Source: Buddleja alternifolia
Taxonomy: Eukaryota > Streptophyta > Magnoliopsida > Lamiales > Scrophulariaceae
NCBI GenBank assembly: GCA_019426215.1
Contig: CM033406.1
Coordinates: 6,649,001 to 6,713,000 of the forward strand
Reading direction: 5' to 3'
DNA length: 64,000 nucleotides
Below, in pieces: positions 34,463 through 44,199 of the stretch. Below the pieces are notes generated by a model, which was not told the DNA's origin, made no database searches, and was given only the letters and a program-made list of their open reading frames with translations. The first letter of the stretch is position 1. Each line of letters opens with the position of its first letter. Both the position numbers and the translations under genes were made by a program.

Positions 34463-36400
34463 TGATAAGAGGTGTTTTTACGTGTTTTTAAGACCGTAAT
34501 TCTTATGATTTGGATTCACTTATTGCTTAAATCATGTCACATTTGCATTTAATAGGTGTGTTAAGTGAATACAGGTAATAAATGAGAATACATGAAGAAA
34601 AGGGAAGAAAAACGATGTACAAAACAAGTTCAAGCATGTTTTTCAACACCGAGGCGGTTTATACATCTCCTACCACATTCGAGCGATAATTCCGTACATT
34701 TCGAGACCGACTTAGACAAAGTTTCCTTCTACAAAGTTTTAGATGTATGTCTTAGCTTCAAATGGGAACTTGAAACATCCAAATCGGAGGTCTATAGAGA
34801 TAATTGTGAAGGAAATACGATTGCTGCGCCGAACAGAGAAGTACATGTGCCAGGATACGCCCCAGCGCCCTCCTAGTCATGCCTAGGCATGGATAGTCCG
34901 AATGTTACTCCTTTTTCAGCCTAAATTCCAGCCTTATATGATGGGTAAGAATCACTTTTGGCCATAATTCAGCACATGTGTTGAGGGGTTGTCATAAGTG
35001 TGTTTCTTGGTAGATTTACTTTATGGGCGCCAAATCAGAAACAACCTCCATGTTGAAACGTAATTTAGGTATACGTAGAGACCGAATTGGACAAAATGTC
35101 CTTCTGCAAAGTTGTAGATCTATGTGTTAGCTTCACATGGGGACTTGAATCATCCAATTTGGAGATCTGTGGAGAAGTGTATGAGGAAAATACTAAGACT
35201 GCGCTGGAAAGGAAGAAAATGGCAGCATGCATGTGTTTTGTTGAAGTTTTCACATGGTTATGCTTGGTGGAATTCTTAATGGCCGAAATTTCAGCATTTT
35301 TTAGCTGGTTGGAATCTTAAAAGCCAAACTTTAAGCATCACCTTAGGTGGAATTCTCATTGGGGAACTTTAATGGGAATTCTTAATGCATACTTTAGTGG
35401 AATTTTGGCTATAAAAGGAGGGGGAACCCATACTCTTCATCATTCACTATCAATTTCAGATTCTTAGAGGAGAGGGGGGCAGCCCCTAATCTGATTTCTC
35501 CACCATTCATCACCATTCTTCATCACTCTTGGAGGGGAAAACTAGAGGAAGGAAAAGAGCTTGGGGATTGAAGGCTCAACTTCAAGATCCATCATTATTC
35601 ACTTTTGAGGGAGTTTTTATAGCTTTTCATTTCAATTATGTCTATGAACATGTGTATTAATTCATTTATGTTTTTCATATTATCCATTATGAACTAAATT
35701 CATAAGACTAGGGCCTTGTAAGGCCAAATTGTGATATATGCTTATAATAGATGATTGTTGTGATTGTTCTTATATTGTTATGTGATGTGAATTTGTATTT
35801 TTGCCTATCTTGCATATACTTGATCACTATATGTTAGAATCTTATGCCTAGGTTAATATTTCGGGAGAAAATTGACTTAGGGTGCAAGAAATTCACATCA
35901 TGACCCGTAACTAATGAGGAATTGCCCTAGACATAGGTAAAGATTCCCGGGTGAAGTTGTTCGATTCAAATCGAGTGAACTCTAGTACGTTAATGCATGT
36001 TTAGTGGTTAGATTTCCGGATAGGAATATTTGGGAAATCACGATCTAAGCATAGGAGTTTATACGCGAGACATCGGTTATTCTCTACCCTCGGAGCTCTC
36101 ACCATAACAATATAAGCGTAATCCTTCAACGAGAATCTTTATAAGTATAATTGATCAATTTGAACCTAGCATGTGCCTTAGTCTCCCTTTCTATTTTGTT
36201 TTAAATCATTTGTTCAACCTTGTTCTTATCTTACGCATTTCACACTCATTTTACCTTTATTGTTTTGATCTTTGTTGTTATAAAATCTTAAACTAGAATT
36301 CAAGTCCTTGTGGTTCGACAATCCGGACTTCTCGTCCACTTTTATTACTACACACGACTAGTGCACTTGCTATTATAGCACGTTAGCTTTTAGCGTGTCA
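34463..36400 (+). repeat. 3' LTR of element A
   Basis: 1938 bp, the same length as the 5' LTR, with seven substitutions seen by eye. Followed by the GGCTT target duplication, after which copia RT sequence resumes. Confidence 0.93.
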
Positions 36401-36405
36401 GGCTT

Positions 36406-37462
36406 CATCAGAAACGAGGATGAATCATATGTTTACAAAAAGGTCAGTGAGAGCAAGATCTCATTCTTGGTGCTATACGTAGATAATATTCTACTTATAG
36501 GGAATGATGTAGGTCTACTAACTTTGATTAAGACATGGCTTTCAAGCACGTTCTCCATGAAAAACATGGGAGAAGCTACCTACATCCTAGGAATTCGCAT
36601 CTACAGGGATAGATCAAATAAGATGATAGGTCTTTCCCAAGCCCTCTACTTAGAGAAAGTCCTAAAGCAATTTGGGATAGAGAACTCTAAAACAGGTTTT
36701 TTGCCCTTGAGACATGGAATTCATCTCTCTAAAAAGATGAGTCCTCAAAGTGAGGAAGATCAAAAAGTGATGAGCACAGTTCCCTATGCCTCAACAGTGG
36801 GAAGTCTCATGTACGCAATGTTATGCACGAGATCGGATCTTGCTTATGCTATGAGCGTGGTGAGTAGGTTTCTAGCTAACCCGGGCAAATAGCATTGGAT
36901 TGTCGTGAAGTCTATCTTGAAGTAGTTGAGAAGAACAAAAGATATTATTCTCATATATGGCAATTGAGAAATAAAAGTGGACGATTACACCGATTCTGAT
37001 TTTCAATCTGACTTTGATGACCGAAAGTCCACTTCTGGGTTCATATTCACTCTAAACGGTGGACCAGTGTCTCGAAAAAATTCTAAGCAAAACACAACTG
37101 CTGATTCCACTACTGAAGCTGAATATGTCGCAGCCTCAGAGGCAGCCAAAGAACCTATTTGGATTAAGAAGTTCATGGCAAAACTTCTAGTTGTTCCTAA
37201 TGTAGAGCTGTTGTTGCCACTTTGGTGTGACAACAATGGAACCATCGCCCAAGCTAGGGAACCAAAGTCTCACAACAAATCCAAACACATAGAGAAAAGA
37301 TATCACATTATTCGAGAAATTGTTGGAAGAGACGACATTGCCGTGCAAAAAATAACCTCAGCGGACAACATGACTGACTCACTCACTAAGCCATTGGTGC
37401 AAGCGGTGCTAGAGCGACATCTTGATAAGATGGGTATTACATACCATAGCAATTGGTCTTGA
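36406..37462 (+). pseudogene. copia pol remnant, 3' part (RT to RNase H)
   Basis: Continues the copia pol cut at 28457. The RT catalytic motif is YVDNILL (about 36478), with Asn in place of the second catalytic Asp, then the STVGSLMYAMLCTRSD block (about 36790). In-frame stops appear near 36890, 36925 and 36965. RNase H follows with TDSDFQSD (about 36985), ADSTTEAEY (about 37100) and CDNNGTIAQA (about 37230), ending with a normal C-terminus and stop at 37460-37462. It belongs to the same copia group as 4031-5990. Confidence 0.9.
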
Positions 37463-37477
37463 GTGCAAGTGGGAGAT
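37462..37477 (+). other. polypurine tract of the copia element
   Basis: GTGCAAGTGGGAGAT directly precedes the LTR start at 37478; it is the plus-strand counterpart of 4017-4030. Confidence 0.75.
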
Positions 37478-39074
37478 TGTTAGGTATATGCCCTGGATGC
37501 CAATGAGGGCAAATAGATAGTATAGGGTGTCTAATTATGTTGTACGAACTTATAAGGAATAAAGGCATTTATTCTTTTGTTCATATAAAGCTTCATGGCA
37601 TTAACAAGTATTGAACAAGCAGTCCATGTGAATCAAGGTTGACTCTTCGAAAAAAGTGGCACAGGGAGAGTCTGACACCTGATCACTTAAAGGGGTTCGC
37701 AAGTCAAGGAATCTTAATTGGGCATCAAGATTCGACTTGTATGACACATGCTCTGACAATGAGTGCCAGTCGAGCACTATTGGATAGTGAAAGCACATGT
37801 CATAAATATACCAATGGAATTGATATATTCGAACACGGTTCGTAGTAATCCGATCACATTGGTATTTACTCAGTGATTGTCACTGATCCGGTTACTGATC
37901 ATAATAGTATGCGTGAGCCTTAAACCTGAGGGGTCATGATCAATGTACTTATGCTATTGAATCTGTTACTAGAATAGTTAGGCCCAAATCACCCTTTGGT
38001 GGGGCCAACCTCAAAGTGCAATCTCAATGAATCGAGTAGCACTTGTTAAGTGATCGCCAAGATGGGATTCACTGTCTCGATAGTAAATGAGAAAGTATCA
38101 TGTACAATCATAGGCAAATGAAATTATAAGTGTTTGGCCAAAGCAATGAAACTAACTCATGTAAGACATGGAGGGTAGTTTGATAATTTCATCATGTTAT
38201 GATCCGATGCACAGTATCAAGTATTGTGAGTTTGACATAAACCATGACTCTCACTTGATCGGGATACGTTGGTGAAGGGCTTATACTCATACGGTATTTA
38301 TGATCCAAAGGTTCGTAAATGATGCAATCATTTCGTACTCGATTGGGTTACGATGTGAGTCCACGGGACTGGCTAGGTGACACTCACATCCTTTGGTATC
38401 CTCTCATTGCCAGTCAAGACGAACCTAAAGATTCGCGTTATAAGAAATAAGCAAAATATATTTTTGTGTAAATAATTTATCTTTTGGAAAGACAAATTAA
38501 ATAGGACAGATTGATTTAATTGGTAAATTAAATATTCAAATATTTAATTAGACTAATTTTTTTAATTTAATTAATTAATTGAAATTAATTAATTTTATAT
38601 GTATTTATTTAGATTGGATTTGAATTAAATATATATATATATATATTAAAAGAGGGACTAAGTTGACTGGGCCAACTTAGCCCATCATGGACGTCCATTA
38701 AGGGCCTGGGAGGCGCCCACTTAGGCTTGGGGTTTGAGGATTATTTAATCCTAAAACTACCAAGCTAAACCTAACCCTAGCACACAATACACAAAAAGAA
38801 AAGGAAAATCCTCTCCCCTCTACTCTTGCTAGCCATCCACCTTCATCAAAGGAGAGTTCTGGGAAGCTTTTGAAGTCTTGTTTCGTTTGAGGCTTTAGAA
38901 ACAGGAATTCGTCTAAGTTGTTGTTACGCAAATTGCAAATTAACGAATCAATAAGGTATTTGATTACGTTTATTTTCGTAAATTATTGAAAATCATCAAA
39001 CGCACGTTAAAGTGATTCGACTCTAGGAATCTTTTTTATTTCCACTTCGTTTTTCGTTCATAGGATTCCTAACA
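37478..39074 (+). repeat. 3' LTR of the copia element (1597 bp)
   Basis: TGTTAGG ... CCTAACA, a 7-bp terminal inverted repeat, preceded by a polypurine tract and RNase H. It shares the GTTAGGCCCAAATCACCC block (about 37978) with the LTRs at 22777-24454 and 25314-26964. A TA dinucleotide run is near 38628-38646. Confidence 0.88.
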
Positions 39075-39220
39075 CCACAATGGTGGGATCAAGTCTTTCG
39101 TAGTTCAATAGTGGAATTACTCTCCAAAGATGCCAATGGATTTCTTGTGGAGAGAGCAGATAATGATCCATCATCGGCTTTTTTGGTATATATATAGAGC
39201 TGAAGGTGGGCTATGGGCCA
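39075..39220. other. 146 bp between copia LTR and element B
   Basis: No ORF. Ends with GGCCA (39216-39220), the left target duplication of element B. Its continuation across B is at 57115 onward. Confidence 0.6.
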
Positions 39221-40491
39221 TGACACGACAAAATCCTAGCAAGAGAACTAGGTCGCGTAAGTAGTAAAGTGGATTTCTAAGTCCGGGGTTATCGTATCCG
39301 CAGGGACAACTATAATCTAAGTACCAAGACTACTATATTACTCAATTCTAAGTTAAATCGGTCGATAGAAAGGTTGATTAACTAATTAATAAATACTAGA
39401 AAATAAACTAAGGCAACGTCACACCAAATAAAGGGAGGAAACAATAGAGAGAAGCGATCAAGGCACATGGTTCAACCGATTATGCATTTAGATTGTGATT
39501 TAGGTTCTATTGGATTATTAAATTGATTTAGCTAAGGTAAAATTCCCTAACGTACGTACTACCCAATCTCTTGGCATAGCAACCCTACCCTTGGTAACGA
39601 TTTCCTATATATCTCTATATGAAAACCCGATTAACGAGGATGCATTTAAGGTCTAGGAATTCCCCACGTGAATGGAAAGCCACCTAAAGAAACCGAGTCT
39701 ATCTCTAGTCGGTTTAACTATAGGGTATTCAATGTTTATATCTTCCCAAGGTTATTATCTCTCGATCTCTAACCTAGGCATTTTATCAAACACTTGGTGA
39801 CCAAGCAAATGTAGCATTGAGATCAAATATTGAATACATAGCTAAAACCAAAATTAATCCAATAAACACCAACAAATCAACAATCAAAATAACATAAACG
39901 GCCTATCCATGGCCTCAATCAAACAAGTTTAGCTCATATTCATGTCAAAAGTGCAAATATAAATCATACAAGTCATAGGAGATTTGAACAAATTCAAGAA
40001 ACAAATATGTAAAAACTCCCTAATTCTTGTAGATAAGTGGATTCCTTGTTGAATTCTCCATGTTTTGACCTTTAATCTTCTCTTCTAAGCTCTTCCTCTC
40101 TCTATTTTCGTGTGGTTGCTGATATCCAAGGTGAGTTAGGGTAAAAAATGGCTAAAAGAGGTATTTATAGGCCAACACTGCCGCCTCGAACGCCGCGGCG
40201 TTCGCTTGTTGAACACCGCGGCGTTGGCTACTGCTTGTGAACGTCGCGGCGTTCGCTTGTTGAACGCCGCGGCGTTGGCTACTGCTTGTCAACGCCGTGG
40301 CGTTGCCTTGAAAAGTTCCAAAAATTGTTTCATTTTGCCTTCGGTTCTTGCTCTTTCCTCCGGCTGTTAACCCAATCTGAAAAGTCAAAGCAAACCGGGT
40401 TCAAAGCATCATATGTGATCAAATTATTAAAGAAACAATCAAAATCAAGTTGATAAAAGGGGTAAAACTTGTGTAAAAATAACGTATATCA
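39221..40491 (-). repeat. 3' LTR of element B
   Basis: 1271 bp, TGACACGACAAAATCC at 39221 to CGTATATCA at 40491. On the minus strand the TATA box is 40169-40162 and a five-unit GC-rich palindromic array lies at 40187-40304, upstream of it. The 5' LTR is 28 bp shorter because it has four units. Confidence 0.92.
40162..40304 (-). promoter_or_regulatory. U3 promoter with palindromic GC array, element B 3' LTR
   Basis: TATAAATA on the minus strand (40169-40162), preceded about 20 bp upstream by five copies of the 14-bp palindrome AACGCCGCGGCGTT or one-base variants (40189-40304). The core CCGCGG fits the CGCG box (VCGCGB) bound by CAMTA-type factors; this is motif matching only. The surroundings are AT-rich. 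Confidence 0.65.
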
Positions 40492-40529
40492 ACTACCCCC
40501 AAACTTAACTTTGATCGTCCTCGATCAAA
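40492..40529 (-). other. terminal hairpin and polypurine tract of element B
   Basis: Minus-strand order: TTTGATCG, loop AGGA, CGATCAAA (40529-40510, 8-bp perfect stem), three bases, then polypurine tract AAGTTTGGGGGTAGT (40506-40492) ending at the LTR. Confidence 0.82.
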
Positions 40530-41930
40530 TAGAATAAAGCGCACACATGAAGATTGAAAAGTTAATTTGCCAAATCATACACACCACAACAAGCATTATA
40601 CCTTCTAAGAAGTTTTGGAATAGTCACCCAAAGCTTTGAACATTCAACAATTCAAAAACCACACAAAATCTTAGTTTCCATCCCTAAATCATGAACTCCC
40701 ACATCCATATTCATGTCAAGAGCACACTTTAGAAAAGATTATGCAACCCAATTAGAAAGTAAAGGCATTTAACAATTCAACATTCGTTAACCTATCGGTG
40801 TGTATAAAGTGTAAAAGTCACAATCAAAAGGTCTTTCCGGATTGTAACGCAGGGCTAGGTGATGGCTAGGACCGGAAGATATGGATAAAGTGACTAAGTC
40901 AAGAGAGATTATAACTTAAAAATCATCGAGCTAAATCGCATATAAACCATATAAACTTTCACAACTTATCACTTTTTCCTTCTTTTTTGCCTTTCAACTT
41001 ACAACCCCCAAACTTGTTTCTTTTCATATCGAGTTGTACAAAGATTTCCAAACCAAATGATCTAATTAAGTGCCAAGATTAAGGCATAGTCGAGAGCTTC
41101 AACTTTACTTCTTTTTTTTCTCTCTCTCTCTCTCGACTATTTGGCCCATTGCTCAAGTTTTCATTTCATCCCCTTTTTTACATAATACTTCAAACCTCAA
41201 AATTTTCCATCATAACCAAAACCATCACTATCCAACTCATATACATTCAAACCAAAACAAGGTGACTACCCAAATTCAAGTCAAATGATATTAAGTTCTA
41301 AACTCTCTTGATTGGGTATAAGACATTGTTTTTCTTTTAGGCTAGAAGGTGGTTGTTGTGGCTTATGAAAGAAAGGCGAATGGTGGTTTCTAGTGTGCTT
41401 AGCACACTCCATTCTTATCAATACAGCTCAAAACAAGGTCTAGAGATTATGCAATATAGAGAAGGCCAAAATGTAAGGCTAACAACAATGAAAGATGGCC
41501 TAAATCATTTTATGACTTTACAACATTAATACACACTTCAAAATCAACAAAATTGAAAGTTCAACGTTTTAAGTCTGCAAGAATTCGCATAAACATGACT
41601 AAAAAGGGCTTTCAAGTCACAATATATGACATGTTGACCACAGACAAGGAACTTTGACTTCGACAGAGTAGAGATATTCGAATGCATTCTGTTCTTATGC
41701 AAGGGTACACTCATTGATGAATTCTAATTCATCAAGGTTATAATCAACAAAAGCTCAACAAAAGAAACACGAGCAACATGCAAAAATGTACGCCCACCCC
41801 CAAACTGTAATTAAACAGTGTCCTCAATGTTGCAAAACTTAAGTATAGGAGAGGGAAAAGCGATACATCCCTGAAATTTAGAGAACGGAGGGAGAAAGGT
41901 GGCGTCTCAGATCCCGGAGTCAAATCATTA
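40530..41930 (-). other. 3' non-coding region of element B
   Basis: About 1.4 kb with no supported ORF, homologous over most of its length to 49498-50950 in element C. Includes a CT-rich microsatellite near 41108-41135 and the internal hairpin/polypurine module at 41796-41830. Confidence 0.7.
41796..41830 (-). promoter_or_regulatory. internal hairpin plus polypurine-like tract, element B
   Basis: On the minus strand ACATTG, loop AGGA, CACTGT (41830-41815, one mismatch in the stem), eight bases, then AGTTTGGGGGT (41806-41796). It is the counterpart of 33152-33189 in A and lies about 100 bp after the env-like stop. Confidence 0.65.
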
Positions 41931-43187
41931 TTAAAACCTGCCGGAAGGAAAACTCAAGTGACCCACATCAACGCATGAAGGTGAACAAAAGAGCATGAAA
42001 AGTGACGGCAGCGGGCTCTGGAGGCTGGGGTGAGGGTGTAGTGGAGCAAGCGGATCAAACTGGGGAAACTCGGGCCAAACGCCGGGCCAAAGGCCAAATG
42101 CATTAGCCCGAATAGCACTCTCCATAAACTGCCATCGGCGGTGTGCGTCCCATCGCGCAGCAAGAATATTCTGATCAATATGTGTCATCTTGTGATCCAA
42201 CTCAACTGCCCACTGCGGGACATCAGACGCTACACCGGAAGAAGAGGAAACACGCTGTGGGGCTGTGCGACGTGGCGGAGCAGGCAGAGCGGGGGCGGCG
42301 GTGGATGATGTGGCAGTGGGTCGGCAGGCACGGTGACCAGAACGAGCAGCTATAGTCTCGGCTTGGCAAATCTGTGTGTATGAAATAATCCGACGCGGCA
42401 CCTCAACATGCTCCATCGGCGAGTACTGGACGCCGGCGTTCTTGCACAATGCGGTGATCAGGGAGGGGAAACAAAGATTCTTCTTGGCACCAGAACACTC
42501 AATGATGGACTGAATCAATTGTTGCTTAATCAGTTTGCCCACGTTGATGTTGAGACCATGATGAATAGCATAGACAACCTCGACTCGCTCGCGAGTAGCT
42601 GTGCTCAAAGATAATGTCGGGATGAGGCGAGCGCAAACAAAGTAATACCATGTGCGGGCCGTGGTGTTGAGGTTACCTGCCTTGATTGAGATAGGATGGG
42701 AGTCCTTGAAACCTGTCCATATAGACTCTGGATAACAAAGGGCAGAATGGATTGCAGCATAATCAATGTCCTTTAAAAACGTTTCAAACTGATCCTGGCG
42801 AGGGATGGGAATGTGAAGTACATCATTGATTTTTGTGGAAGAAATGGTAACATTCCGCCCCCTGACCTGAACAGAGACTAAACGGTGTACGTTTTCGGGC
42901 TTGCCGATGGCATTGGCATAGAATTCTTTGACTAAAGGAATAATAGCCTCCCCGGGCTGCGTAGCAAACTCAAACCAACCTCGATTCCGAATATTCATCC
43001 TGAATGGTTCAATCGAACAATCCAACGCTCGCTTATCCACCACATTCTTCTTTGTCAATTTTTCGGAAAAACAAACAGAGGCGGCTAGGCTAACAAATTT
43101 ATGACAATCATACAGCGGGTCATCCGCTGGAGTAGAAGTAGTCGCCTTAGCCTTGCCTTTGTTTCCCTTAGAAAGTCGCGGGCTCAT
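41931..43187 (-). CDS. env-like protein of element B, 418 codons, intact
   Basis: Third ORF of an Athila element. I chose the ATG at 43187 (MSPRLSKGNKGK), giving the basic N-terminus usual for this family; the frame is open 29 codons further upstream. The central region (about residues 60-290) resembles the putative plant transposon protein domain found in Athila ORF3, with blocks such as RGWFEFA, VRGRNVTIS and ARTWYYFVCARL. The C-terminus is Ala/Pro-rich. No signal peptide or clear membrane span is visible, so 'env-like' refers to position, not proven function. It has no stop or frameshift although pol has three. Possible promoter at 43850-43972. Confidence 0.8.
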   Translation of the reverse strand: MSPRLSKGNKGKAKATTSTPADDPLYDCHKFVSLAASVCFSEKLTKKNVVDKRALDCSIEPFRMNIRNRGWFEFATQPGEAIIPLVKEFYANAIGKPENVHRLVSVQVRGRNVTISSTKINDVLHIPIPRQDQFETFLKDIDYAAIHSALCYPESIWTGFKDSHPISIKAGNLNTTARTWYYFVCARLIPTLSLSTATRERVEVVYAIHHGLNINVGKLIKQQLIQSIIECSGAKKNLCFPSLITALCKNAGVQYSPMEHVEVPRRIISYTQICQAETIAARSGHRACRPTATSSTAAPALPAPPRRTAPQRVSSSSGVASDVPQWAVELDHKMTHIDQNILAARWDAHRRWQFMESAIRANAFGLWPGVWPEFPQFDPLAPLHPHPSLQSPLPSLFMLFCSPSCVDVGHLSFPSGRF

Positions 43188-43849
43188 TTTCAACCCCCTA
43201 ACACTATGCAACACGTATCCAAGATAGAACGCTCTAATCACCCTCACGACTGATTTCAAACTCGGTATCCCCAAACTTCTTCAACAAATCACTCCCACAA
43301 CCAAATTTTGCTCAACTCAACAAGCACAACAAGCTCACGAATGGAATGGTTAAAACGAGCAAGAAAAGGAAACCTACAAAATTCAATCGACCCGAATGAT
43401 ACTCGCAATTACCAACCAAATGCACGATATCATCAACAATCCAATAATTAAAATCAACTTGCACCCCACAATTTACCACAAAGAATATATGTACCTTAAT
43501 CCAAAATGGGTAGACAATTATCACAAAGTGATGTATGAAGCTATTACTTTGCCCAAAGAAGATGAAAATGCAAGGTAAAGTCCGGTGGTGGCGGCACAAT
43601 TCCGGCGGCGGCGGTGGGGAGTCGCAAAGGTGGCAGTTGGGCTTGGAGAGCTGATTTTCGGCCGAAATTTGTGAGTTTTGATCGGTGGGAACTGTAAGAA
43701 ATCGGTTGGGAAGTGTAGATTCAAGATGAATTGGAGAGAGATTGAGTGATGTGGAAGTAATTGGGATTTTTGTATGGGGAAAGAGTTAGGTTTTTTTGAA
43801 ATGAAATTAGGGTTCTAAGTGAAATGGGGAAAAGAAAAGCTGCTGGGTC
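43188..43849 (-). other. leader region ahead of the env-like ORF of element B
   Basis: Minus-strand 660 nt between the putative internal promoter and the ATG at 43187. It begins with a CT-rich, telobox-containing (AACCCTAA) stretch typical of plant 5' leaders. A weak candidate intron (donor AAG/GTACAT near 43495, acceptor TTTTGTAG near 43370) is present. No conserved ORF. Confidence 0.45.
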
Positions 43850-43972
43850 CATATATGCATCGAACGCCACGGCGTTCGATTTATAACGCCGCGGCGTTCG
43901 ATTTATAACGCCGCGGCGTTGGGATGCAGTAGCTAACGCTGCGGCGTTGTTTTTTTGGAATGCCGCGGCGTT
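43850..43972 (-). promoter_or_regulatory. internal promoter candidate: palindromic array plus TATA
   Basis: Five palindromic units (CGAACGCCACGGCGTTCG at 43861-43878; AACGCCGCGGCGTT at 43885, 43907; variants at 43935 and 43959), immediately followed on the minus strand by GCATATATGG (TATA-like, 43859-43850). This repeats the order seen in the LTR U3 (array, then TATA), but inside the element between pol and the env-like gene. It would direct transcription toward the env-like ORF. Confidence 0.55.
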
Positions 43973-44151
43973 GAGTCAACCCGATTTTTTTTTTTTTTTT
44001 TAAAGGAAAGGGCTGCTTGCGTCGAATCGTGCGAATGAATGGAAAACCTGCAAACACGATGAAAGCACATCGTAAAAATATTAAACAGAAACAAAACAAA
44101 GAAAAGACAAAGTGAAACGAAAGGAAAATAAATAAAATAAAATAAAAAGAA
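43973..44151 (-). other. spacer between the array and the post-pol hairpin
   Basis: About 180 bp, with a run of about 18 T at 43985-44002 and A-rich stretches around 44100-44150. No ORF. Confidence 0.5.
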
Positions 44152-44199
44152 CTTGGGTTGCCTCCCAAGAAGCGCTTGTTTATAGTCGTTAGCTTGACT
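44152..44199 (-). promoter_or_regulatory. post-coding double hairpin, element B
   Basis: Minus strand: AGTC...GACT (44199-44184) then, 14 nt later, CTTGGG, loop AGGCAA, CCCAAG (44169-44152). The spacer contains the palindrome AAGCGCTT. The first base is the last base of the pol stop codon TAA (44201-44199). Confidence 0.75.

Larger units (their letters stand above)
28458..36400 (+). mobile_element. element A: Athila-type gypsy element encoding gag and protease only (7.9 kb)
   Basis: Two 1938-bp LTRs (28458-30395, 34463-36400) differing at only seven positions by eye, a perfect 5-bp target duplication GGCTT (28453-28457 and 36401-36405), a tRNA-Asp primer site, gag, an aspartic protease and a terminal polypurine tract. 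The 4067-bp interior has no RT, RNase H, integrase or env-like sequence. It sits inside the RT region of a decayed copia element. It must have been copied by enzymes of another element. Non-coding hairpins shared with B and C place it with the Athila group. Confidence 0.93.

Noticed and set aside
38628..38646. TA dinucleotide run as a possible regulatory TATA element
   Set aside because: Simple microsatellite inside the copia LTR; nothing around it suggests a promoter at that point.
40187..40304. Spaced palindromic repeats resembling a CRISPR array
   Set aside because: Plant nuclear retrotransposon LTR, short irregular spacers, no cas genes; the repeats belong to a U3 promoter.
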